64,000 bases of DNA. It comes from Cryptomeria japonica. Its lineage: Eukaryota > Streptophyta > Pinopsida > Cupressales > Cupressaceae. Below the pieces are notes generated by a model that worked only from the letters and a program-made list of their open reading frames with translations, was not told the DNA's origin and searched no databases. Each line of letters opens with the position of its first letter. The first letter of the stretch is position 1. Shown piece after piece: positions 21,430-33,642 of this stretch. Made by a program: the position numbers and the translations under genes. The stretch is taken from NCBI RefSeq assembly GCF_030272615.1, contig NC_081410.1, positions 288,733,957 through 288,797,956 on the forward strand, in the 5' to 3' direction.

Positions 21430-23053
21430 TATGCATACAGATACAAAATCAGGTACAGATTCACGGAATTGGCAAAAAAAAAGCCTTGGGTATGGGTATG
21501 AGTAGGTTTGTACACACACACACATATATATATATGACATAAAATATACTCCAATGATATAAAAGAAGCTAAGAGAAAATGTAATCTTGAATTTATTTAG
21601 TTTATGACAGACTGAAATGAAATCAAAGTAAACACTTATATAGTGAACTGCATAGATGCAGAAATTGATTTGATTAATGATGCTCAATTAGGTCTTGAAA
21701 CCCTCAGAAAAATATTAACAATACCAGATCTAGTCATCAAGATAGTAGGATGACAAAATATAGTGATAAATAATGCCACTATAGCTATTGGAAGATCTCA
21801 GAGCTAATTACTAATCAATTTGATAACCAGTTGACCAATAAGAAACCACTAATAGCAATTTCACATCCTTATGATAGTATGAAGAAATAAAAAAATATAT
21901 AAATAAAGATCAAGTTGCACCAATGATGACAGGCTCTGTATTTATGACAATTATAATTTGAATAGTAGTTTGGGTCAGATCACACCCCTTAGTAGGCTCT
22001 GATACCATGTTAATTTTAGTAATTAGACTGAGAGTAAATAACAAAAACTGAGAATGCAACACATCATAGCATAAGAGAAACACACAAAAACACAACAATA
22101 CCCTGGGAAAACCTCCCCCTTGGATGAAAAACCCAACAACACTATTCAAATCTGATTATAATAATGTCAAAATGTAACGAATTACAAGTACACCCACCTA
22201 GGGCTTGAGAAAATCAACTTATCTGAATTACAAGTTCTGATCAGAACTTGGTCAAATGCCAATCACATATATGGCAGTCTCTAGGGAAAATATCCTTTAC
22301 TCAGAATTCACCACCAAGTAGGGAGTACTTGATTAGAGGTCTCTAGAGTTGCACATTGGATGAACTCACTCAAATGAGATGAAATTCCCTGTTGATGTCT
22401 AATGTCTGATCACTTCTCTATTGATCACTTGTCTTCTTAAGGACTTCACAGATCTCAAGATATGGTTGCTATCCTTCAATATGTATTTGCTGAGCCTTGG
22501 ATAGATTCGTTGACTTCCAAGGAAGATTTACTGATATTGCAGAAGGACTCGCTGATCTTCAAGATAATTTGATTCTATGTGAAAGGCTTCAACTTACCTT
22601 GACTTTATATAAGTTATAATACCTTAACTTTGCTAGGTCGGCCATATGAAAATTCTTGCCAAAATATAAACAAATAATTTCATTTTACAAGTTACAAGTA
22701 TAGGTCATGACCTATTTACAAGTTACATAATTTTGGTGCCAAGCCATATTTTACAATAACCTTTAAACACAAATCTCCCAAATAGGGCCCAATAAACATG
22801 ATGACAAATTGCTACTTCATGAAGTCATAGCCAATGCATAATAGCTATCTAGAGTTTAACTAGATACATCAAGAATCCCATCAATTACCAGAACTCAGTT
22901 GGATATGCAAAAATCAGAGTTAGCTGTAGAAGCATTGCAATCCATCATTCAAGATATCAATTCATTGGATCCTTGGCATACTTCTAACTATAGAGAGTAA
23001 TGTATTAGGCCTAGTTTTATTTCAAATTTTGAAACTAACTAAGCATTTCAACA
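21430..23053 (-). mobile_element. 5' end of a Copia element inside CACTA-2 (leader, primer site, LTR)
   Basis: On the minus strand a primer site TGGTATCAGAGC (22007-21996) directly follows the end of an LTR (22008 upward). The LTR contains GGTTTTCCCAGGG-type sequence common in Copia LTRs. I place its outer edge at about 23053, where the minus strand starts TGTTGAAATGC; this edge is inferred. About 560 bp of AT-rich leader lies to the left, with a CA/TA microsatellite at 21515-21537. No gag-pol and no second LTR are present, so the element is truncated. Confidence 0.65.
21996..22007 (-). promoter_or_regulatory. Initiator Met tRNA primer site of the truncated Copia element
   Basis: The plus strand reads GCTCTGATACCA, i.e. 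TGGTATCAGAGC on the minus strand, abutting the LTR end (TTAACA). Confidence 0.85.
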
Positions 23054-25529
23054 TTAAACCATTAGGATCAACATCATGCTTAAAAAATCCTAAGCTTATA
23101 AAATATTGTCAATTCTTTCATCAAAGCATTTTACTGAGGATTTTAGGGAACATAGAAATCCCTCTTAATCCTTAATATAAGATGTGACAACCAAATCTTA
23201 TGATGATTACATAATATAAGAATCCAATAAGGAAAGAAACCATCATAAGTTTTCATAAATCAGAATGAGAAATGTTAATTTCCTTTTCCCTTACTTTTAC
23301 TTTCTATGAAAAATGACCCATAGCACAATCATTATGAACATGGCAGACCTTCAACCATCTTCTCAAGTGAAGGAATGAGCTGAAAGCTTGTATAGGCTCT
23401 CATGTCTATTCCCAAGATCCCTTTGAAGCTCGAAGCATGATAGTTCAAGACTATCTCAAAGAGAAACATCAATGTTAGAATCAAACATGATTCAACATCC
23501 CAATAGAATGAATTAATAATAACATGAAAATTCATGAGCATGATTCAAATATAAAAGAGCTTCTCTCTTTATTGGCTAGTCTTCCATACAATCCACCAAT
23601 GCTCTTAAGCCGTTCCATTTTCAAGCCCATGGATCTCCAATGGCAATGTGGCCTTCGGCCCTTTCCATCACACATCATCTACCAGTAGTCATGCATTTCA
23701 TCCTGATTGCATTGATATGTGATTGTTTTCTCATACAACTTGATGACTTCAAGGTGAGTGACTATATACAATTTTAACTCAGGTTGTGCCATAGATCGCT
23801 AATTCTAAAATCAGAATCGCCCTTACCAAAGTTATTGACTGTCAAACATAAACCAATGTGTCCAAGATTAGTTTTCTATGTGCATGGAGATGAATTCACA
23901 AATAACCTTGTGAATTGCCTTAATTCAAATTGGTGACTCTCTTTGGTTGACAGATTTGATATAAATTCAATGTTTGGGCCAATATATCCATTGACTTCTC
24001 AGTAAGAGAAAACTATACATCGATAGTCCAAAGAATATGAAGAATCTCACGGTCATCAATAGCTCTTCCTAAATGAGGTCGTTGTGATATAATATGATCA
24101 ATTTGTATAATTTGAATACCTTCAAACATAGTATAAAACTACACTACATTCTTTAATGAAATGTAAATTGTTTTCCAAATATTGAACAAATAATAGGAAA
24201 ATAACCATGCCAAAAGAACTAAGAATGTCATATGTTGATCACACCTGATCATATTATTGTATTATTGAATTGCAGTTAAATAATGACTAATTAAAAAACT
24301 AAAACAAGTGTACGTCTTCAGAGAAGCAATGTACATAAGCCAAGTTGTCTTTCCAGTCAATGCGTAAAACTAATTAGAAGGAATACAAAATAATTATGTA
24401 AGCACCAACCACTCAATTGAAGAGACACATTTTATAGTTGAGCACAAACATATGATTGACAAATACCAAAATAATCGAGGCCACAAAATCTCCATGCTGG
24501 AAGTGTCCACATCATTCTAGATGAATAATGTCTATTAAATAGGATAGATACTTCTATTCTGCATTGTTCTTAGGTTTCATCATCAAGAGATTGAACAAAG
24601 TCTCAAGTATATTCAACTTTTATGAAAAGAAGGCAGAAACTAATCAAGCATTAAGATTTAATAAATATTTAATTCAAAATATAATAGGAAGTGTTCCCCA
24701 TACAAACTAACTATATATCACATATGTGCCATGATGAATGAATTAGAATAGACCACTATATAGTATATGTTTCCAACTGATTTTCTATACTTCAAAATTA
24801 AAAAAAAAAAAAAACTCATTTCATTCATCTTTCAATATTCCTATTTATGCTTTCTACTTTCTGTAATATCCATCAGGATACTGCAACTAATACTGGTAAT
24901 ATTAAGTATCAATAATTTATAACATATTCAGATCAATGCATCAAGGCATCATCGATATTCAGATCTGTAAAATTATTGATATTTGGATCATTGCATATTG
25001 AAAATCACATCATGAATTTGAGTTAAGAATAATGTTATGAGATACACATACTCAAAGTAGAGAATAACTGAACACCAACTTCCATAACTTGAACTAGGGT
25101 TAGAAGAAATTATTAACATAAAGACGAAGTTCAAACTAGGGTGACTATTACAAACCCTAGGATGACAATTATAGAAACCCTTAATAAAATACAAGGAATA
25201 CTAGGGTTTGAAGCTAGAAGAAAACAAATGCACAAAATCAACATATGAAAGCACTCTTTGATGAGATAGTTAACAAACAAGAAAACCCTATGCTCTAGTT
25301 AAGACCCCAACTAGGGTTACAAAACAAAGTACTAAAAGAACTAATACTAATAACAACAAAGAAAACATATACAAATCCTCAAACTAAGTGAACTCTTCTT
25401 AACATAAGAAAACAACTGAGAGTAGAGGAATAAGGACACCTGTATTCTAAGATTTTATTTGATGGTGCATAATTACTTTCAAAAAAAAAAATACCACATG
25501 TTCGTCATAATTCTGACGTGATATGAAAT
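23054..25529. other. CACTA-2 interior without genes
   Basis: About 2.5 kb of AT-rich DNA with only short chance ORFs. Several ACTAGGGTT/AACCCTA words occur at 25090-25320, but they are scattered, not a telomeric array. No domain recognised. Confidence 0.6.
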
Positions 25530-25534
25530 CTACA
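25530..25534. repeat. 5-bp target-site duplication of element D (ctaca)
   Basis: ctaca at 25530-25534 precedes the 5' LTR and is repeated at 42929-42933 after the 3' LTR. Confidence 0.9.
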
Positions 25535-27181
25535 TGTAGACACCTAAAAATGGTCAACGCTTGTGGAATCGTACTTTAACATTTGCGCATTGCCTTATTT
25601 TAGGGTTCACACTTGGTCTTTATCATTTGCGAGCATCGAGTCTTTCTTCTGCATTTCTTCATTTGTCTCGCTTTCGAATTTGGTCTTGTCGGTAGCAATA
25701 TTTGTCATGATTTTGGTCAATCTTATCCTGTCGCATCTATGTGCGTATTCATTTGTCATCATTTTGGACATCGTCAATCCTAATTAGGGTTTTGTCCTCT
25801 TATCAATCTTGTCATCATGCGATCGATCCTTGTCCTCTTGTCATTGTTTTCAATCTTATTATCTTGTGATCGATTTGTCATCATCCTTGTCTTTTGATCA
25901 ATTTGTCATCAATCTTGTTGTCTTGTGATCAATTTGTCATCGATCGTTGACATTTTCAAACTTGTCATTTTGTGATCTATTTTGTCATTGATCTTTGTCC
26001 TTGTCAATTTTGTCATTTTTGTGATCAATTTGTCATCGATCGTCGTATTTCTCAATTGTGTCAATTTGGATCAGTTAGTCATTGTTCCTCATCAATTGGT
26101 GCATTTAATAATCAAATCGTTTGTCAGTATTAGTCTTTTATCAAGTCAGAATCATGATCAAATCGAATCGATATCGATTATCTTTTGTCAAGACCTAATT
26201 GTCATCCTTGCATTTCTAATTCATCTTTTAGGGTTTCATGATTTTATTCATTTATCCCTGTTTGTCATTTCTCCCTCTAGGTTAAATAATTTACTTATTT
26301 ATCCTAGGTCTTCGTGTCACAATTAAATGTTTATTTAATTGGCTAACTAATTATTCCTCTTTTTGTGAATTAATTAATAAATGACAAATTATTAATTGAT
26401 TTACCTAATTTCTCCTAATTCCTAAATTCCTAGTTTTTCATCAATTTCTAAATTCCCTCTTTGTGAATTAATTAGTAAATGAAAAATTATTAATTAATTC
26501 ACTAAATTCCTAATTTCCTCATTTTCTAATTTCCTAATTCCTAATTTCCTCATTTTCTAATTTTCCTATTTTCTAATTCAATTTCCTCCTATTTTTCTCC
26601 TAATTTCATGGGAATGACATTTCAATTTGTCATAATTTGTCATAATTGACAATCAATCAATTTTGACATAGAAATTTGTCATAGTTTTGTCATAAATTAT
26701 CAATCAATCAATTTTGCATAGAAAGTGCAAATTTGTCATAAATTTGTCATAATTGACATTCTTGATTTGCAATTTCCATTTGAATCTCTTCATGCTAAAT
26801 TGATCATCTCTCCAATTTGTCTATAAATTGGATGAATTTCTTCAATCCCAACTAATCACATTATCGAACGAATCGATTCCCGAATCAATCATGCTTCGAG
26901 TATTCTTGAGCAATCATCTTGTCTATTTGCTTTCATATCATGATCATGCACTAGTAGGTGAGATCCACAACAAAGCTATTTGAAGGAGAAAGAAGGACAA
27001 TGGAGCCACATGAAGGAGACATTCAAATCTGCACGTGGTTTGCTTAATTTTCAAATCTTGAATGTTTTGTTTTCATGTCTCTATTGGATGTAATTAGGAT
27101 TGATCATTGCATTTGAGCTTTTGTGATTGAGCTATGACTAATATTGAACTGCTTGTGATGATTTCCGATTTCCTAGCTACA
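25535..27181 (+). repeat. 5' LTR of element D
   Basis: 1,647 bp, TGTAGACACC...CCTAGCTACA. It contains long runs of TTGTCATCGATC-type words (25800-26060) and CTAATTTCCT words (26390-26600). The start TGTAGACACCTAAAAATG is shared with the LTR of element E (46074). Confidence 0.93.
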
Positions 27182-27186
27182 TTAAT

Positions 27187-27203
27187 TGGTGAACTCGATG
27201 TGA
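27187..27203 (+). promoter_or_regulatory. Primer binding site of element D
   Basis: TGGTGAACTCGATGTGA, 5 nt after the LTR. It differs by two C-to-T type changes from the A and E sites (TGGTGAACCCGACGTGA). tRNA not assigned. Confidence 0.78.
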
Positions 27204-29253
27204 ACTAACCACTTAACCATGCTTTTGAGTGCCTTTGAGTTGATTTGTAGGTTAAAAACCCAAGAAACAAGGTAATGCAGGGTTTTCTAAGAACTTCTGC
27301 ACCTGTGTCAAGCATTCAGCACCTGTGTTATACATTGTGCGCCTATGTCAAGGACAATCTGCGCCTGTGTCAAGCATTCTGCGCCCGTGTCAAGACTTCT
27401 GCGCATGTGTAGGGACAGAAACAGAGGTAAAGGGCAGTGTGTTTTTACTTGCAAATTGTTCTGTTTTGCATGCTGTTTTTGCTTTTTGGTTTTTTTGGTA
27501 CTGATTCTCTGTGCAGAACCTTGGCATACACATGGCAAAGACAAACAAATGAAACTACTAACACATTTTTGTGTAGGTTCGATAGTCAAAGACTAGACAT
27601 ATCAAACTTCTGACTTGGGTTTTGTAGATTGCCTTGGAATACAACTAAACTTTGTGTTTGTAATTAATATTTAAGCACCTAGTATTATTTCTAAATAGGA
27701 TGGAATGAATATATGTTTGCCTTGATTGTTGAGTTTGACATTGGAGTAGGAGAGTATGTTCTCATCCTTTTTAGGGTGATCAGAAATTCAGATCTTCAAT
27801 ACCATGCTCATGTTTTTGATTGTGTGTCACCTTTAGAGGGCCTGCCTTCCCGACCATTTGCTTTTGCAAGCAAGTGATAATCATGAGAAGGGAATGACCC
27901 AAAGTGAGTATGGCTAGAATACCTTGGCATTCTAACTCACTATAAATGAATACCTGATGGGTGAAAGCTTTGAAGGAAGGGTTACGTGGGAATTGCAGTT
28001 GCTTGGGAAGTGATGACCCTTGAACTCTTTCTCATATCAACATCTAAGTAGGACCTCACGGTCTAAATCATGCTTACGTGACTACATTTGTTTGGTATCT
28101 TGATGGGCTTAATGTCTCAATCACACTTGCGTGATATCAAGGAGTAACACTTAACAAAAATCCTTACTAAACACCTTGTATTTAGAGGCCAAAAATCCTT
28201 GTAGTTGCTTGAGAAGGACAAGTTCAGATACTTGGAAGAGATACTAAGTTCGCCATGGGGAGATTTCCATGGGGACTGATGCTTGGCTGCCCTGAGAAGT
28301 GAGTGCCATGGAGGGGAGCCCGTGGGGTCAAGCATCTATGTATTCTCCTTGAATCTCATGATGAGTCTACCTCTCAAGTACCTAATGTCCTTGCCTACCA
28401 TAAGAAATGTGTTAATGAGCATGATTGTCTTGAGTCTAAGTTGAAATATCTTGTCTTCTTTGTTTATCAAAAGTTGAATTACATCTCAAGACAACTTGAT
28501 TCAAAACAAGGTTAAACATAAGAACATTTCTTTCAACAAAGTTCAAAACATCTTCAAACATGGTTGTCAAATATTTTTCAAAAATCTTATCTCAACATTC
28601 ATGTCACTTAGATTTAGGTTCATCCTAGGTTTGCATTTTGCAAAGTCATTGTCAAGTACCAAGGTTAGGTTTCACCTAGGTCATACTCCTTTGCATATCA
28701 ATAAGGGTCATCCATTTTGCATGTGTCCTCTTGCATTAGAGTAATACCATTGCCATACATTTGCATTTGCATACCCTAGGTCTCTTCATCAACCTTAGGT
28801 CATTATCATATCATATTAGGGTCATTTGCATAGTAATTGTTCCTTTGCATATAGTGTCAAAACTAGGTTTTGTCATACTTGAGTAATCCAAATCTTTGAT
28901 AAACCTTAAGTCATTGTTAGGAAGTCTAGACCTTATCAAACCTTTTCTCCTTTTGTCATTATTGTCATTTGGTCAAACCTAGCTTAGTATCCAAGCATAT
29001 AGGGGAGACATTGTCATTTGTCCTTTTGTCACTTGGTCCTTTTGTCCTTTGAGGTCTAGACATCATTTCAATTTCCTAAGGGTCTCTTTTAGATTTGCAT
29101 TCCAAAAAGTTTTTCAAAATCTTCAAAATACAACCAAAAACATAGGTTGCATTCTTGCCATAGATTGCATTCTCATTTATTTAGTTTGCATTTAGTTGCA
29201 TATCATATAATGTCCTTGAAAATTTCCAAAAATATTGCATTTGCATAAGTGAC
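27204..29253 (+). other. Leader of element D, untranslated
   Basis: About 2 kb without a supported gene. It holds six 20-bp repeats (27298-27418). A stretch at 27835-28020 (TTTAGAGGGCCTGCCTTCCC...) is recognisable in the E leader at about 48425-48600, so the leader is conserved between the two elements. Short ORFs show no family. Confidence 0.7.
27298..27418 (+). repeat. Six tandem 20-bp repeats in the leader of element D
   Basis: Units start at 27298, 27317, 27337, 27359, 27379 and 27399 and follow CTGCGCCTGTGTCAAGCATT with variation. A three-unit array of the same period and core (GCACCTGTGTC) lies at 40605-40664. Confidence 0.85.
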
Positions 29254-31959
29254 ATGCCTGTTGAAACAAGATCAAAATCTAAAAAGATGGGTGAACTAGC
29301 GTATCAACACATTGACAACATATCAAATTCACAGTTTCAAACTAGTCAAATAGTACAAATTGAAGGTTTATCAAACACATCACTACCACCATATGGAATG
29401 GTTCAACTTGGACCACCTCCATTATATGAACCAGTGTTTGTACCTATGAAACTAGGACATGGGAGTGTTCCACCAACTCCAAGAGGAAGTGCACCTTTCA
29501 ATTGGAATCAACCAAACCTGCAACATGAAATTCAAACATTACATGAGGAACAAACCCTTTCAAAAGGATTTGGTTCAGATCAAGGCATTCAACAAGAAAT
29601 GAATCCAAATGTCCAACCAGATTCTCCTTCAGATTCCAATGCTTCTGATGATGTTGACATGTTCCTTCAAGATCCAAAGTTGACGTAAAAGATGGATAAA
29701 TTCTTGAACAAGGTCTTTAAAATGTTCCCACAAAAATATCTTAACATGATGAGTAATGTGACCTCCTTAGGTGAGCAAATCAATGTGCAAAAACAAAAAG
29801 GTGGTGAGCTGTTAAGTTTCTCTCTGCATCCAAATGAAGAAAATATGCAACAAGAAACTCAACCTACTTTGATGAGTAAATGTGCTTCAAAGGCATTGAC
29901 AGTGACTATTCCTCAAAAGTCACCATTTGAGACAATAAATAATCCATTATTCAACCCAACACCTGTAACACAAGATCAAATGAAGACTATGCAAATATTG
30001 ACAACTATCCCTCAACAAGAAGTGGTTCCTTACATGTATACAATTGGATCAAAATCTAAGATGCAAGAAAGCTTCACGACTGGGATGCCTGATATCACCA
30101 ATGTCCAAAAAAATTCCACGATGCAACAAAGTTATTATATCCCGTTAAGCTCAATATATTTGCTAAACACTATTGCGACAGATCCTTTGATAATGGCGAC
30201 ACAAAGAGCTACGGATAGTGGTTTGCACCAACAAAAATTGTTGCAACAATTGAGTAATACATAAAAGGTGCCTACAGGAACAAAGAAGTTGTATACAGAT
30301 CAGGATTTATGTCCTAATCCATTTGATAAGAGCTTATACATGCCTCCATTCCCTAAACATTTTGAGGCACCTAATTTTGAGAAATATAAAGGGAATGGCA
30401 ATCCAAAAGACCACATTCGAGTATTTTTCACGGCATGTATTGAAGTGAGTTATGAGGAAACATATTTAATGCGCTTATTTGCACGAAGTCTCATTGGACA
30501 AGCCATGGATTGGTATTCGCATCTGCCAAGAAATATAAAGACTTGGTCTGAATTGGCTCAAAAGTTTATATCTCACTTCGCATTCAACATCGATAGGGAC
30601 GTGACCATGTCAGATTTATGCAACACCAAGCAAAAGCAAGGCGAGCCGTTAGTGACTTTCTTGCAATGATGGCAAAGCTTGTATAGTCGTTCTTCCCTAG
30701 ATATACCTGAAGAACAACAAGTGAATCTGTTTATCCAAAATTTGGTCTCAGAAATGATGTACGAACTAAAATTGAAAAGTCCCAGTACTATAGAGAAACT
30801 CATTAAGAGAGGGATGAACATTGAAACTGCTCTTGTAGCCAAGGGAATCATTAAGCTTAACAAAGACAGTGACAACACAACCAATTCAGGGGACAGAAAT
30901 AGATTTTGGTATAAGAACAAGAATGTCACTAATGATGGAGTTGTTGATGCAAGAACGGTGAATGCAAATCAACCCCCGTTCACAATCAAGAAATTAAGTG
31001 TGCCTAATATGTCAACTATGGAACAAAATCAAACACCAGTGAGCAATGTTACTCAACAACCACAATACCAACAACATCCTCAGCAATACACTCCACAATA
31101 TAATCAATAACAAGGCCAGCAACAAAATCAGCAGCACAAACCTTTTCGATCAAGGGATGGACCTCCTCGACAATTTACACCATTGGGAGAGTCTATTGAA
31201 TTAGTAATGAAACAATTAATACAAGCAAAATTTATTAAGCTACCAGATATTAAGGCAGAACCAGTGGTAAAACCACACTGGTGGAATGATAATGCATACT
31301 GTGAGTATCATCGGTCAAAAGGACATAAAACCGCGTCATGTTTTCAATTGAAACATATGATTCAAGACTTGTTAGAGCAAGGAGTAATTGAGATAGATCT
31401 GCCCAACGCGACCTCTAACACTGATCATACCATTTTCAAAACTCCTTTGCTTGATCATGACAAGGGTATAGCGTCTTCTTCAAATTCTACCCAAATAGCA
31501 AATTATGCAAATACTGGTTATAACAATGTCATCAATTGTTTTCAAGCATCAAATGAGTATGTTTCCACCCTAAGAATAAAGGAACAAGATCCTTCTTGCG
31601 TGGTCACCACTCGTCGATCTAAAATAGTCCTGAAAGGAGCTCCTGCAGCTCCTGCAGCTCCTTCCAAACCAACTCCTGCAAGTCAATATAATCTCTTGGA
31701 TCATCTAGGAAAGACACCTGCACAAATATCAATCCTTGAGTTGTTGAAAATGTCCCCCATGCATCGTGCAGTCCTAGATAAAGCTTTAATTGAGTCCACT
31801 GTCCTGACAGACATTGATGTTGACCAGTTTCAAGCCCAAATTGGACATCTAGCTATTTCCCAAAATGTTGCATTTTCTGATAATGATATCTCACCTGATA
31901 AGCTCCCTCATAATGATCCTTTACACCTTGAAGTCTTTGTCCATAATTGCAAAATCTGA
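29254..31959 (+). pseudogene. Element D gag
   Basis: ATG at 29254 (MPVETRSKSKKMGEL). One frame with stops at 29686 (TAA), 30262 (TAA), 30667 (TGA), 31108 (TAA) and 31957 (TGA). Gln-rich N-terminal region. The Retrotrans_gag capsid-like domain is at about 30340-30870: FEAPNFEKYKGNGNPKDHIR, AMDWYSHLPRNIKTWSELAQ, F..HF. Then comes an FWYKNKNVTNDGVVDAR motif also present in E, a Gln-rich linker, and a single Tat-type zinc motif C-X2-H-X4-H-X4-C at 31300-31341 (CEYHRSKGHKTASC). The C-terminal AQISILELLKMSPMHRAVLD segment is shared with A. The protein would form particles and bind element RNA. Confidence 0.9.
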
Positions 31960-32430
31960 CGAGTCTTGATAGATGGTGGAGCGGGTCTTAATATTTGTAC
32001 CTTGAGAGTGGTCATTGGCCTTGGATATATAGAAAATGGCATTGATGCTTCCAGAAGAATAACAATCAAAGCATATGATGATGCTGAGCGCCCATCTAAA
32101 GGGATAATTACATTGCCTATCAGAGTCAGTCTAGTGATAGAAAACACTTTCTTGCAGGTCTTGGACCTTGATCTGCTTTACAATATGATTCTTGGCCGTC
32201 CATGGATCCATGCAATGAAAGCAGTTCCATCCACCTATCATCAATGTTTAAAATATCCTTACAATGGAACTGAGATAACAATTCCAGGAGATCCTAATCC
32301 ATTTCAATTTTGTGCTGCCCTAAAGGTTTCTCCGCAGCAGCAAGTCCCAGTCAATAGAGAGGCCAAATCACATAGTTATGTGGATCCTAATGAATTGTTA
32401 GATGTTGTCAAAGGAAAATTGAAGATATAG
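31960..32430 (+). pseudogene. Element D aspartic protease
   Basis: It follows gag in the same frame after TGA 31957. Active-site region VLIDGGAGLNICTL has Asp at 31972; later LLYNMILGRPWIHAMKAVPS carries the conserved I-L-G-R-P-W block. Ends at TAG 32428. It would process the polyprotein. Confidence 0.9.
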
Positions 32431-32817
32431 GACCAAGGATGCGGAGAATATTCAATGGATCAAACATTCCTCATCGAGAATTTACCAATATCTCCAAAAT
32501 CATATGGCAAACCACATTTATTGCAAAAGCAACCTAAGGTCGTTATTCAATATCAGCCTCCCACTACATTTACAAGATGGGGTGAACTTGACAAAGAAAC
32601 TTTAGATGATGATGTCATAGATTGGCTTTATAAGGATCCAATTGAGACCCCACCTGTCAGGTTGCCAGTGGAACGGTACGACAAAGGATTTACTATGCTG
32701 CAAAAGAAAGGATATGACGGCTGTAGTGGCTTAGGCCTGAACAAAAATGGAAGGCTAGAACCTGTTATACCCAAGATGCGACCTCCAACTTTAGGGTTAG
32801 GTTTTGTATCATTGTGA
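32431..32817 (+). pseudogene. Element D G-patch domain segment
   Basis: Same frame as protease. After a RWGELDKETLDDDVIDWLYK segment (also in E at 53030) comes a near-perfect G-patch at 32674-32811: GFTMLQKKGYDGCSGLGLNK, G-R-L-E-P-V and PPTLGLGFV. The pattern of aromatic/hydrophobic, Gly-Tyr/Trp, Gly-Leu-Gly and final Gly-Leu-Gly residues is that of cellular G-patch proteins. Ends at TGA 32815. Inference: RNA or helicase binding during expression or reverse transcription. Confidence 0.85.
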
Positions 32818-33642
32818 ATTGGACCCTCATCTTCTAAAGTAACCACGTGTAGAAAAGGGTGTGATTCTGATGATGAAATAACACCTGAGGATACCCAACC
32901 CAAAAATGATTCTAATGAATGGGAGTGGAGTTCTTTTTCTTCTAGCTCCTATGCCCTTGACAATATTTTCCTTGACCTTGATAATTTGCCTATGGAAGAC
33001 AAACATGAAATAACTCCTCTTCCTAAAACATGTCCTAATGCTTGGATAGAGTCATTCTGGGATCCAAGCTCTAAATCAGATACAAGTAGTTTGGATAGTG
33101 ATACCACAGATGTTTACATCTTTACCATATTAGCCCTTTCTCTCCTTAAAACCGATGATGACATGCCCCTCGTCTATGCCCAACTTATCCAACATGACCA
33201 ACAAGAACCACTCACATTGGACTGTTTTCAAATTGATGAAGCAATTGCAGAATTCCTTGGACTACAGGAAGGTATACCACAAGGTGATCATAAGGCAGGA
33301 TTTGCTATTGACCTAGATTCCATGGCATATTTTGGGGAGTCAACTCCATCTTCCAGTCATCAAAATGAAAAAAGAAAAGAAAAAGTAAAAAATCAAAAGA
33401 ATAGATCTTTGAATGAAAACCATAAGGCACTCTCTGATCATGCAAAAGTAAAAATAAAAGACGTACTTGCAAGTGAAAACCTCTCTGAGGTGCCCAAAGG
33501 TGGAAGAGTGGACATACCCCTATCAAGTCAGGATAAATCAACATTGCTTGTGGAAATGACTGAAGAAATCAATTTGGGGGTACACCTAACAACCCTAAGC
33601 TCATTCATTTTGCTTCTTCTCTATCAAAATAGGAAAAGATAG
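32818..33642 (+). pseudogene. Element D conserved acidic linker between G-patch and RT
   Basis: Ser/Asp/Glu-rich (SSKSDTSSLDSDTTD). It holds a conserved block IDEAIAEFLGLQEGIP...FAIDLDSMAYFGE (33232-33345) matching A (DDALAEFLG...YFG), then a Lys-rich stretch and EEINLG. Homopolymer expansion of G at 33576-33580 moves the frame by two; the corresponding peptide before RT continues in the next frame. Confidence 0.8.

Noticed and set aside
23332-25194. Short minus-strand ORFs in the CACTA-2 interior
   Set aside because: 60-70 codons, no motif, length expected by chance.
25090-25330. Telomere-like ACTAGGGTT/AACCCTA words
   Set aside because: Scattered and irregular, no tandem array; common word in AT-rich plant DNA.
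33576-33642. Possible intron 3' splice site before RT in element D, as in Ogre elements
   Set aside because: A pyrimidine-rich stretch ending in AG exists, but the other frame codes through it with the expected peptide; a 2-nt growth of the G run at 33576-33580 explains the frame change.
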